This document shows, in pieces, positions 1 through 8,004 of a DNA stretch of 13,452 nucleotides (positions are counted from its first letter, which is position 1; every line of letters begins with the position of its first letter). Origin of the DNA: Bacteroidales bacterium (lineage in GTDB: Bacteria; Bacteroidota; Bacteroidia; Bacteroidales; F082); NCBI GenBank assembly GCA_024689285.1, contig JAILDR010000042.1, positions 1-13,452 of the forward strand. Reading direction: 5' to 3'. The position numbers and the translations under genes were made by a program. Under the pieces are notes generated by a model. It was not told the DNA's origin. It saw only the letters and a program-made list of their open reading frames with translations, and made no database searches.

Positions 1-389
1 CGCAACTGCTTGAGGATGATGCCACCGTGCTCGTGGGTCCAGTCCCAAGCGTGCTTGAGGAACTCCTCGCGGCCGATGTCCGTCTTCTTGATGCCTTGTT
101 GCGCCAGCTTGTTCACCACCTTGGCTTCGGTGGCGATGGAGGCGTGGTCGGTGCCGGGCACCCAGCAGGCGTTCTTGCCTTGCATGCGTGCGCGACGGAT
201 CAGGATGTCCTGAATCGTGTTGTTCATCATGTGGCCCATGTGAAGCACGCCGGTTACATTCGGCGGCGGAATCACGATGGTATAGGGTTCGCGTTCGTCG
301 GGAGTGGAGTGGAAGTAGTTCTTGTCCATCCAGTGTTCGTACCATTTGCCTTCAACTTCCTGAGGGCTGTATTTACTGCTGATTTCCAT
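1..389 (-). CDS. valS: Valyl-tRNA synthetase, N-terminal fragment (partial at left edge)
   Basis: Class I aminoacyl-tRNA synthetase that charges tRNA-Val in the cytoplasm. Only the first 129 codons are in the window; the gene continues past position 1. Reading the minus strand from the ATG at 389-387 gives a protein beginning [20 protein letters not shown]. It carries the block [13 protein letters not shown] (residues 41-53), where HMGH at 50-53 is the class I HIGH ATP-binding signature. [13 protein letters not shown] follows soon after, and that wording is typical of ValS rather than IleS or LeuS. The editing domain, KMSKS loop and C-terminal coiled coil lie outside. It is transcribed divergently from the peptide transporter at 771. 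A -7 box at 577-570 would give a leader of about 170 nt. Confidence 0.95.
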   Translation of the reverse strand, partial: MEISSKYSPQEVEGKWYEHWMDKNYFHSTPDEREPYTIVIPPPNVTGVLHMGHMMNNTIQDILIRRARMQGKNACWVPGTDHASIATEAKVVNKLAQQGIKKTDIGREEFLKHAWDWTHEHGGIILKQL

Positions 390-569
390 GTATTTGTTGT
401 TGATTGTTGACTGTTTAATTGTTGTTTGAGGCAAGACTTTTGGACTTCGGGACGCTTGACTTTTTGTTGTCGCTTTGTTTCGTTGCGAGGCATCATTCCG
501 TGAAATCGAAGATTCGATGCAATCAAAACGGAAGAAGCAGTCCGTTCATTTTGCGTTCAAAACAATCTG

Positions 570-577
570 CAAAAGTA
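570..577 (-). promoter_or_regulatory. Bacteroidota-type -7 box for valS
   Basis: Read on the minus strand the bases are TACTTTTG, which fits the Bacteroidota sigma-ABfr -7 consensus TAnnTTTG. No clear -33 TTTG lies about 19-20 bp upstream, so the call rests on the -7 box and its place in the divergent valS/POT intergenic region. The implied leader of about 170 nt is long; it holds a short inverted repeat (ATCGAA-GA-TTCGAT, near 504-517) and no recognisable riboswitch. Confidence 0.5.
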
Positions 578-694
578 GGGATTTTTGGAGCAAGTTTGTA
601 GAATTTGAGCCGAAAAAATGATTTTGGTGCTTGGCGTTACGAAATTTTATATGCAAGCGTATACTATCTAAGGAAGATTTTTGAGGTTTTTCGC

Positions 695-722
695 TTTGTA
701 TTGATAATTTTCCCTATCTTTG
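695..722 (+). promoter_or_regulatory. Promoter of first POT transporter
   Basis: A -7 box TATCTTTG (715-722) matches TAnnTTTG. A TTTG at 695-698 could be the -33 element, though the 16-bp gap is shorter than the usual 19-20. The expected start is near 729, giving a leader of roughly 40 nt before the ATG at 771. Confidence 0.6.
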
Positions 723-770
723 TCCGCCAAAGTTTTAGAAATTTATTTCATCAATTAAATTCATAACATT

Positions 771-2453
771 ATGGTATTATTACAAACAAATGTGACAATG
801 GTGATTTTCATCTGCATCCTTGCAGTGGTTATCCCATTCCTGCTTTTCTATCTCTCAAAAGCAAAAAAGGAACATCCTAAGGGCTTGATTGCAGCCGCAT
901 TAAGTAACATGGGCGAGCGTTTTGGCTACTACATCATGAACGCTATCCTACTGCTCTTCATCGTGTCGAAGTTCGGTCTGCCCGATGCCACCGCCGGTGT
1001 CATCTACTCTGTATTCTACTTTGGCATCTACGTGCTGAGCTTAGTGGGAGGTATCATCGCCGACCGCACTCAAAACTACCACCGCACCATCCAATGGGGT
1101 TTGATCATCATGGCCCTCGGCTATGTGGGTATGGCCATTCCGCTGTTCAGCCAGGATGCCAACGGCATTATCGCCGACGGTAACGGCAAATGGTGGGGTA
1201 TCCTCATCTTTACTTGCGTCGCCCTGCTTTGCATAGCTTTCGGTAATGGTCTGTTCAAGGGCAACCTGCAAGCCCTCGTCGGCCAGATGTACGACAATTT
1301 TGAGGCCGAAGCTGCCAAGAAAGGCCCTGAGGCTCTGGCCGTCGCCAAGGACAAGCGCGACAGCGGTTTCCAGATTTTCTACGTATTCATCAACATCGGT
1401 GGTGTTATCGCCCCCTTCGTGGCTCCTATGCTGCGCGAGTGGTGGCTGAAAGCCCACAACTTCATCTATAATGCCGATATGTCGGCACTCTGCCACCAGT
1501 ATTTGGCTGACGGCACTATCTCACAGAAGTTTACTGAAACGATGGCTAACTCCGTCCTGCCTACTGCCAACTATGGCGACAACCTGACGCAGTTCTGCTC
1601 CGACTACATCCTGACCTTCAACCAAGGTGTTCACTTCTCGTTCTTCGTCTCTGTGGCTGCCATGCTGATTTCATTGATTATCTTCTTCACTCAGAAGAAC
1701 AAGTTCCCGCAACCCGCCAAGAAAGTGGCTGCCGAAACTGCAGGCTACACCGCCGAAGAAAAGGCTGCTATGGCTAAGGAAATCAAACAGCGTATGGCTG
1801 CTTTGTTTGCCGTGTTGGGTATCGCCGTGTTCTTCTGGCTGTCGTTCCACCAAAATGGTCAATCGCTGTCGGTGTTCGCCCGCGACTTTGTGGATTCGTC
1901 GAGCATTGCCCCTGAAATCTGGCAAGCCCTGAATCCCCTGTTCGTCATCATTCTCACCCCGTTGGTTATGGGTATCTTCGCTATGCTGGCTCGCAAGGGC
2001 AAACCCGTTTCCACTCCCCGCAAGATTGCTTACGGTATGGGTTTGGCAGGTTGCGCCTACCTCTTCCTGATGATTTTCTCCATCCTGAAGCACTATCCTT
2101 CGGGTGACGCTTTCCGTGCTATGGATGCCGCTCAGATGATGGCTGCCGGTCTTGCCAAAGCCGCTCCTTGGGTGATGATTGTTACCTATTTCTTCCTCAC
2201 CGTGGCCGAGTTGTTCATCTCTCCGTTGGGTCTGTCCTTCGTCTCGAAGGTGGCTCCGCGCCACATGGTGGGTCTCTGCCAAGGCTTGTGGTTGGGTGCC
2301 ACCGCCATCGGCAACCTCTTCATTTTCGTTGGCCCTATCATGCTCAACGCTTGGCCTATCTGGAAGTGCTGGGGTGTGTTCCTCGCCATCTGTCTGGTCT
2401 CCATGACGGTGATGTTCGGTATGGTGAAGTGGCTTGAGAGGGTGACCGAATAA
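771..2453 (+). CDS. POT/PTR-family proton-coupled oligopeptide transporter (first copy)
   Basis: A 560-residue inner-membrane carrier of the proton-dependent oligopeptide transporter (POT, MFS) family, expected to import di- and tripeptides. Visible signatures are NMGERFGYY (46-54, the ExxERFxYY region of TM1), the GLFKGN block with Lys163 (TM4), and FYVFINIGGVIAPF, the family's FYxxIN motif. Many hydrophobic segments span the protein. Two departures stand out: the first Glu of ExxER is Asn46, and the usual K-P-N/C after TM4 Lys reads K-G-N. Residues about 10-28 form an extra hydrophobic helix before canonical TM1, absent from the paralogue at 6309. A polar insert with HQYL lies in the first half, as in the paralogue. 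The start at 771 fits the promoter; Met10 (798) is an alternative. A terminator follows at 2507. Substrate cannot be read from sequence. Confidence 0.9.
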   Translation: MVLLQTNVTMVIFICILAVVIPFLLFYLSKAKKEHPKGLIAAALSNMGERFGYYIMNAILLLFIVSKFGLPDATAGVIYSVFYFGIYVLSLVGGIIADRTQNYHRTIQWGLIIMALGYVGMAIPLFSQDANGIIADGNGKWWGILIFTCVALLCIAFGNGLFKGNLQALVGQMYDNFEAEAAKKGPEALAVAKDKRDSGFQIFYVFINIGGVIAPFVAPMLREWWLKAHNFIYNADMSALCHQYLADGTISQKFTETMANSVLPTANYGDNLTQFCSDYILTFNQGVHFSFFVSVAAMLISLIIFFTQKNKFPQPAKKVAAETAGYTAEEKAAMAKEIKQRMAALFAVLGIAVFFWLSFHQNGQSLSVFARDFVDSSSIAPEIWQALNPLFVIILTPLVMGIFAMLARKGKPVSTPRKIAYGMGLAGCAYLFLMIFSILKHYPSGDAFRAMDAAQMMAAGLAKAAPWVMIVTYFFLTVAELFISPLGLSFVSKVAPRHMVGLCQGLWLGATAIGNLFIFVGPIMLNAWPIWKCWGVFLAICLVSMTVMFGMVKWLERVTE

Positions 2454-2468
2454 CAATGAATTTGCATT

Positions 2469-2490
2469 GAGACGCAAAATTCTGCGTCTC
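2469..2490. repeat. Short palindromic hairpin, possible dispersed repeat
   Basis: A perfect 8-bp inverted repeat, GAGACGCA / TGCGTCTC, with a 6-nt loop lies 15 nt after the transporter stop. No T-tract follows, so it is unlikely to terminate alone. From memory, hairpins of the GAGACGC...GCGTCTC kind recur between genes in several bacterial phyla; that resemblance has not been checked here. Confidence 0.5.
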
Positions 2491-2506
2491 TACATAATTT
2501 AAGGTA

Positions 2507-2535
2507 AAAAGCCGGCAGCGATGTCGGCTTTTTTT
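2507..2535 (+). terminator. Rho-independent terminator with GNRA tetraloop (copy 1)
   Basis: The stem AAAAGCCGGCA / TGTCGGCTTTT (11 bp, one G-U pair) is capped by GCGA, a GNRA tetraloop, and runs into seven T residues. It ends the first POT transcript, 54 nt past the stop codon. A near-identical copy occurs at 8528. Confidence 0.9.
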
Positions 2536-2586
2536 GTGTCTACGACTACAAATTGCTGAAAAAGTGATCTAAAAACTACTGAAAAG

Positions 2587-2615
2587 TTTTCTCACAAATT
2601 CCTAAATTGAGAAAA
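2587..2615. repeat. Inverted repeat upstream of the protease promoter
   Basis: TTTTCTCA (2587-2594) and TGAGAAAA (2608-2615) form a perfect 8-bp inverted repeat with a 13-nt spacer, ending about 70 bp before the -7 box of the first protease gene. It could be a regulator site or chance in A+T-rich DNA. Confidence 0.3.
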
Positions 2616-2687
2616 GCAAATGTCGAAGCGTGACGCAGGGCAGGGGAATTTTGGCGTTAAATCACACTATGCTGTTATTCTTTTCTC

Positions 2688-2695
2688 TATTTTTG
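2688..2695 (+). promoter_or_regulatory. -7 box of the tandem protease genes
   Basis: TATTTTTG fits TAnnTTTG and lies 53 bp before the ATG at 2749. No good -33 TTTG is visible at the right distance. Because the box lies inside the in-frame upstream extension (from 2620), it argues that translation starts downstream of it. Confidence 0.5.
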
Positions 2696-2748
2696 CACCC
2701 ATAACAATGAAAGCCATCCGACACAATCAACCATTGCATCAATACTTT

Positions 2749-4479
2749 ATGAGAAGACTTGTTTTCACCGCAATCGCCTTGTTTTTAGGCATCATCGGTT
2801 CGACCGCCCAAACCACCATCGACCCTGCGCTACGCGAGGAGATGGGCAAGCGGGGCGATGACGAGAAAATCAAAATCGTTGTCCTGATGAACGAACAATC
2901 TGACGCGAAGGCATTAAGCCGCGAGGCCAACTTCTTCGCCACCAAGCAAGAGCGTCGCGCCTTCGTGGTGGAAACGCTGAAACGTCAGGCCGAAACTTCG
3001 CAAGCCGAGCTGCTCGGCCTGCTTGAGGAGATGAAGCAACACGATATGGTGGCCGACATCCAGTTGCTCTGGCTCGTGAATGCCATCAGCTGCCAAGCCA
3101 CCAAAACGGCCATCAACAGCCTTGAGCAACAGCGAGGCATCAAGACCATCGCCTATCGCGAAGAAACCCAATGGATTGCCGACGGTGAGGTCAAATCCGC
3201 TGTGAAAAACGGCGACCGCGACATTGCCGAGTTTTTGTACCAAATCGACGTGCCGCCCGTATGGGACTTGGGCTACACGGGCCAAGGCGTGCTCGTCGCC
3301 ATCATCGATACGGGTGTGCGTCTCGACCATGAGGACTTGGCCGGTCGGTTTTGGGATGGCGGCAGCGAATACCCCAACCACGGCTATGATTTCTATTACA
3401 ACGACAACGAACCCGGCGATATTTACGGCCACGGCACCGAGGTGGCAGGCATCGTTTGCGGCACGGGTGCTGGCGGGACAAAGACTGGCGTGGCACCCGA
3501 TGCCACCATCATGGTCTTGAAAGCCCTCAGCGACGACGGCGTTGGCGAAGAGACGCCTTGGGTCGCCGCGATGCAGTTCGCCATCGAGCATGGTGCTGAT
3601 GTGCTCAACATGTCGTTGGGCCGTCCCAAGCCCGAACCCGCCCAAAAACTGATGATGCGGCAGGCCTGCGACAACACTTTGGCTGCAGGCGTCGTTGCTG
3701 CAGCTTGCGCTGGCAATGTGGGCTCGGTGCAGTTCATGATTCCCGTGCCGCAAAACATCTACACTCCTGGCGACTGCCCGCCGCCCCATCTGCATCCCGA
3801 CCAAATGGTGAATGCAGGCGGCACGAGTTGCGTGGTTTGCGTTGGCTCCGTTCTTTCCGACAACGGCTTCAACGAAATCTCGTCAGTAGGGCCGTCGCAA
3901 TGGACAGACGTGGCCGAATACAACGACTATCCCTACACCGCTGGCAGCACGACGGAAATCGGGTTGATTCGCCCCGACATCTGCGCGCCTGGCAACGAAC
4001 TCACCACCCTCGACCATGGGAACAACAGCGGCTATACGCTTTTCAGCGGCACCTCGGCTGCCTCGCCCTGCGTGGCTGGCACCATCGCCCTGATGCTCTC
4101 CAAAAACCCTAACCTGACCCCTGCGCAAATCGACGAAATATTGGAAAACACCGCCTTGAAGCCGACTGAACACAAGAGCAACAACTTCGGCTCAGGCGTC
4201 GTGGATGCCTTGACCGCCGTCAATGCCGTGGATTACGACAACGTGGAAGAGGCTGAATTGCAACCGGTTCAGGTGTATCCCAATCCGACCACGGGCGGTT
4301 TCACCGTGAGTTGCGAAGGGATGAGCCAAATCGACATTTACGCCATCGACGGACGTTTGGTGCGTAGCATCCGTGCCGACCGCGACAGCTATCAAATCGA
4401 TGGCCTTGAAAGCGGTGTTTACATGTTGCAAGTCACAAACGGAAGCTCCAGTTTTGTCCAAAAGATCATAAAAATCTGA
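2749..4479 (+). CDS. Secreted subtilisin-like serine protease (S8) with T9SS sorting domain, copy 1
   Basis: A 576-residue endopeptidase with a signal peptide (MRRLVFTAIALFLGIIGSTAQ), an N-terminal pro-region to about residue 150 resembling those of large subtilases, an S8 catalytic domain (about 165-490), and a C-terminal type IX secretion domain from YPNP (510-513) to VQKIIKI. The triad is Asp187 (DTG), His228 (HGTE) and Ser436 (GTSAASP), with oxyanion Asn323 (CAGNVG), so it should be active. The block after the catalytic His reads HGTE rather than the common HGTH. The open frame extends upstream to 2620, but the start at 2749 is preferred: it begins a textbook signal peptide, aligns with the neighbour's start, and follows the -7 box. 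The next gene starts 5 nt after the stop. T9SS cargo is exported through the outer membrane and released or surface-anchored. Substrate is unknown; peptides could feed the flanking transporters. Confidence 0.92.
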   Translation: MRRLVFTAIALFLGIIGSTAQTTIDPALREEMGKRGDDEKIKIVVLMNEQSDAKALSREANFFATKQERRAFVVETLKRQAETSQAELLGLLEEMKQHDMVADIQLLWLVNAISCQATKTAINSLEQQRGIKTIAYREETQWIADGEVKSAVKNGDRDIAEFLYQIDVPPVWDLGYTGQGVLVAIIDTGVRLDHEDLAGRFWDGGSEYPNHGYDFYYNDNEPGDIYGHGTEVAGIVCGTGAGGTKTGVAPDATIMVLKALSDDGVGEETPWVAAMQFAIEHGADVLNMSLGRPKPEPAQKLMMRQACDNTLAAGVVAAACAGNVGSVQFMIPVPQNIYTPGDCPPPHLHPDQMVNAGGTSCVVCVGSVLSDNGFNEISSVGPSQWTDVAEYNDYPYTAGSTTEIGLIRPDICAPGNELTTLDHGNNSGYTLFSGTSAASPCVAGTIALMLSKNPNLTPAQIDEILENTALKPTEHKSNNFGSGVVDALTAVNAVDYDNVEEAELQPVQVYPNPTTGGFTVSCEGMSQIDIYAIDGRLVRSIRADRDSYQIDGLESGVYMLQVTNGSSSFVQKIIKI

Positions 4480-4484
4480 GAACC

Positions 4485-6197
4485 ATGAAAAAGACCTTTT
4501 TAATTATCACTTTGGCATTCGCAAGCCTTTTTGCTCAAGCCCAAACCATCGACCCAAGGCTGAGCGAGGAAATGAACCGCAGCGCGGAAGACGAGAAAAT
4601 CGAGGTTTTCGTCTTGATGAAAGCGCAATACGACCGCACACAACTGTGTCGTCAAGCCGATTTCTTTGCCACCAAAGCAGAACGCAAGGCTTTTGTAATC
4701 AACGAATTGAAAGCCTTCACCGAGGCATCGCAATACGACCTGAAGCAAACGCTTTCAGAAATGGAGCGTCGCGGCCTGACCACGTCGGCCCAGTCGATTT
4801 GGACGGCCAAAGCGATTTATTTCACGGCCACCAAAGCCGCCATTCAAGACCTTGCGCAAAGGCCTGACATCAAAACGATTGCCTTCAGCCACAAGCAAAA
4901 CCTGATTCCCGAAACCGAACGGGGCAAGGTGGCAGAAGCTACCCGCGAAACCACACAAAATGTGCTGATGGTCAATGCCGACAAAGTGTGGGAATTGGGC
5001 TATCGAGGCGAAGGCGTTTTGGTTTCCGTCGTCGATTCGGGCGTCAACTACAACCATTTGGACGTGGCCGACCACCTCTGGGACGGCGGCGAGGAGTTCC
5101 TGCTTCACGGCATCGACATCGTGAACGGCGATCTCGACCCCATGGACGACCTCGACCACGGCACACACTGCGCCGGCACCGTATTGGGCGACGGTACGGC
5201 AGGCTCGCTGACGGGTGTGGCCCCCGAAGCCACGCTGATGTGCGTCAAAAGCATTGACTCAACGGGCTTTGGCGGTGCGGTCAACATTTCGAGAGGCATG
5301 GAATGGTCGGTGGAGCACGGCTGCGACCTCATCAGCATGTCGTTGGGTATGAGTCTTGCCGAAATGCCCGACAAAGAGCTGCTGCGTCGCACATGTGAGT
5401 CCGTTCTTGATGCGGGCATCGTTGCGGCTGTCTGTGCCGGCAACGAGGGCCATCTTCAGAACTGGGGTTATGGACCCGTGCCCGACAACGTACGCGTGCC
5501 AGCCAGCTGCCCTCCGCCTTATCTCGACCCCGACCAACTGGAGACCCCTGGCGGCCTGACCTGCGTGATTGCCGTGGGTGCCGTCGACTATAACGACGTT
5601 GCGGCCTATTTCACCTGCGAGGGTCCCGTCACATGGCAAGACTCCGAGTTCGACGACTATCCTTACAACCCCGGCATCGGCCTCATCCGTCCCGACGTGA
5701 GCGGTCCTGGCGTGGCCATCAAGTCGCTCAACTATCTCACCAATGACGGTTACACCAACATGGACGGCACCTCGATGGCGACGCCCTGCGTGGCAGGCAT
5801 TGCCGCGCTGATGCTGAGCAAAAACCCCGAGCTGTCGCCTGCCGACATTTGCCGCATTCTTGAAGAGACTTCCGTCAAGCTCACACCTACGAAAAGCAAC
5901 CTCACAGGTTGTGGCCGTGTGGACGCCTTAGCTGCCGTCAATGCTGTGGAGGCCTATGATGGGCTGGATGAAGGCAACGTCAAAGCCAACATTTACCCGA
6001 ATCCTACAAAGGATGTGGTGAATATTGAATGTGAAGGCATGACGAAGGTCAAAGTCTTTTCGATGGATGGCAAGTTGGTTAAAGTCTTTGGTGTGAATGG
6101 GTCACAATGCAAAATCGACGATTTGGAGAGCGGAATATACCTCATTATGATCGAAACAGATAGAGGCTCCTCGCTGAAGAAAATTGTGAAGTTATAA
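4485..6197 (+). CDS. Secreted subtilisin-like serine protease (S8) with T9SS sorting domain, copy 2
   Basis: A 570-residue paralogue of the preceding protease, aligning along its whole length: signal peptide (MKKTFLIITLAFASLFAQAQ), matching pro-region (DEKIEVFVLM, FFATKAERKAF), S8 domain, and T9SS domain from YPNP (504-507) to LKKIVKL. The catalytic residues are Asp184 (DSG), His225 (HGTH), Asn320 (CAGNEG) and Ser430 (GTSMATP), all in classical contexts, so activity is expected. The 5-nt gap to the upstream gene and the absence of a promoter between them indicate co-transcription; a strong hairpin terminator follows at 6219. The pair looks like a tandem duplication that has since diverged, mainly around the catalytic motifs and the substrate-facing loops. 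The last 200 bp look somewhat more A+T-rich than the catalytic part. Confidence 0.93.
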   Translation: MKKTFLIITLAFASLFAQAQTIDPRLSEEMNRSAEDEKIEVFVLMKAQYDRTQLCRQADFFATKAERKAFVINELKAFTEASQYDLKQTLSEMERRGLTTSAQSIWTAKAIYFTATKAAIQDLAQRPDIKTIAFSHKQNLIPETERGKVAEATRETTQNVLMVNADKVWELGYRGEGVLVSVVDSGVNYNHLDVADHLWDGGEEFLLHGIDIVNGDLDPMDDLDHGTHCAGTVLGDGTAGSLTGVAPEATLMCVKSIDSTGFGGAVNISRGMEWSVEHGCDLISMSLGMSLAEMPDKELLRRTCESVLDAGIVAAVCAGNEGHLQNWGYGPVPDNVRVPASCPPPYLDPDQLETPGGLTCVIAVGAVDYNDVAAYFTCEGPVTWQDSEFDDYPYNPGIGLIRPDVSGPGVAIKSLNYLTNDGYTNMDGTSMATPCVAGIAALMLSKNPELSPADICRILEETSVKLTPTKSNLTGCGRVDALAAVNAVEAYDGLDEGNVKANIYPNPTKDVVNIECEGMTKVKVFSMDGKLVKVFGVNGSQCKIDDLESGIYLIMIETDRGSSLKKIVKL

Positions 6198-6218
6198 CTC
6201 AAAGTTCCTGCTTACTAT

Positions 6219-6255
6219 CACGGTGCGTCTCAGTGTGAGGCGCACCGTGTTTTTT
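6219..6255 (+). terminator. Rho-independent terminator of the protease genes
   Basis: A 14-bp stem, CACGGTGCGTCTCA / TGAGGCGCACCGTG (one G-U pair) around a 3-nt loop, followed by six T residues, 21 nt after the second protease stop. The last T residues also form part of the -33 element of the next promoter. Confidence 0.9.
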
Positions 6256-6283
6256 GCTGTTTTCAAACATTTTCCTACCTTTG
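6253..6283 (+). promoter_or_regulatory. Promoter of second POT transporter
   Basis: The -33 TTTG (6253-6256) and -7 TACCTTTG (6276-6283) are separated by 19 bp, the best match to the Bacteroidota consensus in the window. Expected start is near 6290, giving a leader under 20 nt before the ATG at 6309. Confidence 0.8.
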
Positions 6284-6308
6284 CGGCAAATAACAAAAAC
6301 GATCAACT

Positions 6309-7991
6309 ATGTTCAAAGGTCATCCAAAAGGGCTTTACGCCCTCGCATTGGCTAACACGGGCGAACGCTTCGGCTACTACACCATGCTGGCCATTTTCGT
6401 GCTCTTCCTGCAAGCCAAGTTCGGCTACAACGAAGCGCAGGCAGGAAACATCTATGGCATCTTCCTCGGATGCGTCTATTTCATGCCGCTCATCGGCGGT
6501 ATGCTGGCCGACCGCTTCGGCTACGGTAAGATGGTGAAGTCGGGCATCGTGGTCATGTTCCTCGGCTATCTGTTGCTGGCGGTGCCTATGGCTACTGCAA
6601 CAGCCAAAGTCACTATGTTCTCCGCTTTGGGACTCATCGCCATCGGTACGGGTCTCTTCAAGGGCAACCTCCAGGTGATGGTGGGTAATCTTTATGACGA
6701 GGCCAAATACAGCGCTTTCCGCGACAATGGTTTCAGTCTGTTCTATATGGCCATCAACATCGGCTCGATGTTCGCGCCCATCACTGCCACCAAGGTCACG
6801 GATTTGTTTTTGGGTAAGGCCGGATTCAGCTATGTGCCTCAGATTCCCTCGTTGGCACACCAATATCTCGACAAAACCATCACACCGGATGCGCTTTCCA
6901 CCTTCGAAGCCTTGGCCGTGCAACAAGGTGGTGACATCAGCAACCTGACAGCTTTTGCCAACAACTACATTGACGCCTTGTCAGGTGCTTATAACTATGG
7001 ATTCGGTGTGGCTTGCCTCTCGCTGATTCTCTCCATGGGCATCTATCTGTGCTGCCGCAACTGGTTCAAGCACGCTGATGTGAACACCAAGCAGGCCAAA
7101 ACGATGGGAAGCACTACCGTCAACGTGGTGGAACTCTCCAAAGAGCAGACCCGCGAGCGCATCACCGCCTTGGTGATGGTCTTCGCTGTGGTCATCTTCT
7201 TCTGGATGTCGTTCCAGCAGGCCGGCCTCTGCCTCACCTACTTCGCTCGCGACTACACGCAAAGCACCGTAAGCGGCTTCACCCGTTTCGGCTTCAATAT
7301 CTGGTCGCTGACGATGGTGGCCATCTCGATTTATACGATATTCGGAGCTGCCCAAGCCACAAAACCATTGAACCGAGGCATCCTTTGCGGAATAACGGTC
7401 TTCCTGTGGATTATGGCATGGACGTTCTATCGCGTCATGCCCGACTCCATCAACATCCTGCCGCAGCAGTTCCAGCAGTTCAACCCCTTCTTCGTTGTGG
7501 CACTTACACCCGTCTCGATGGCTGTCTTCGGCGCGTTGGCCAAGAAAGGCAAAGAGCCTTCCTCACCGCGAAAGATTGGCATGGGTATGATTGTAGCTGC
7601 CTTGGGCTTCCTCATTCTGGTGATTTGTTCCTTCCCGTTGGCCAGTCCTGCCGAGTTGAAGGTGCAAGGCGGCGTGAGCGACACGTTAGTTTCGCCCAAC
7701 TGGTTGATCAGCACCTATTTCGTGCTGACGTTCGCGGAATTGCTGCTGAGTCCCATCGGCATCTCGTTCGTCACGAAGGTGGCTCCGCCTAAGTATAAAG
7801 GCATGATGATGGGTATGTGGTTCTGCGTTACCGCCATCGGCAACTACCTCACCAGCGTCATTGCCCGCATCTGGGGTACAGGTATGCCGCTCTGGATGGT
7901 TTGGGGCGTCCTGGTCGTGCTCTGCCTCCTCTCCGCCGTATTCATCTTTTCGATTATGAAGCGGTTGGAAAAGGCTACGCAGGGCTGCTGA
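6309..7991 (+). CDS. POT/PTR-family proton-coupled oligopeptide transporter (second copy)
   Basis: A 560-residue inner-membrane peptide carrier related to the one at 771. TM1 begins at once (MFKGHPKGLYALALANTGERFGYY), without the extra N-terminal helix of the first copy. Signatures are NTGERFGYY (16-24), GLFKGN with Lys118, and FYMAINIGSMFAP, the PTR family motif. As in the first copy, the first Glu of ExxER is Asn (Asn16), and an insert containing HQYL sits in the first half, so both belong to one subfamily. The TM7 region reads FWMSFQQAG, matching FWLSFHQNG of the first copy. It has its own promoter and its own terminator at 8005, so it can be expressed apart from the proteases. Import of di- or tripeptides is the family role; the exact substrate is not readable. 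Confidence 0.9.
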   Translation: MFKGHPKGLYALALANTGERFGYYTMLAIFVLFLQAKFGYNEAQAGNIYGIFLGCVYFMPLIGGMLADRFGYGKMVKSGIVVMFLGYLLLAVPMATATAKVTMFSALGLIAIGTGLFKGNLQVMVGNLYDEAKYSAFRDNGFSLFYMAINIGSMFAPITATKVTDLFLGKAGFSYVPQIPSLAHQYLDKTITPDALSTFEALAVQQGGDISNLTAFANNYIDALSGAYNYGFGVACLSLILSMGIYLCCRNWFKHADVNTKQAKTMGSTTVNVVELSKEQTRERITALVMVFAVVIFFWMSFQQAGLCLTYFARDYTQSTVSGFTRFGFNIWSLTMVAISIYTIFGAAQATKPLNRGILCGITVFLWIMAWTFYRVMPDSINILPQQFQQFNPFFVVALTPVSMAVFGALAKKGKEPSSPRKIGMGMIVAALGFLILVICSFPLASPAELKVQGGVSDTLVSPNWLISTYFVLTFAELLLSPIGISFVTKVAPPKYKGMMMGMWFCVTAIGNYLTSVIARIWGTGMPLWMVWGVLVVLCLLSAVFIFSIMKRLEKATQGC

Positions 7992-8004
7992 AGAATCATT
8001 TTTT

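Larger units (their letters stand above)
390..770. other. Divergent intergenic region valS / POT transporter
   Basis: About 380 bp with no convincing gene. It holds one outward-facing -7 box for each flanking gene (570-577 minus, 715-722 plus). The short open frames here overlap valS or the promoters and resemble no known protein. I see no tRNA or structured RNA in it. Confidence 0.6.

Noticed and set aside
390..569. T-box or other tRNA-sensing leader before valS
   Set aside because: No T-box sequence or terminator/antiterminator pair; T-boxes are not typical of this phylum.
1671..2477. Long minus-strand open frame (268 codons) opposite the first POT gene
   Set aside because: Antisense to an unmistakable transporter; its His/Glu/Gln-rich low-complexity product is typical of a shadow frame.
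2914..3804. Long minus-strand open frame (296 codons) opposite the first protease
   Set aside because: Antisense to a protease with intact catalytic motifs; no family resemblance of its own.
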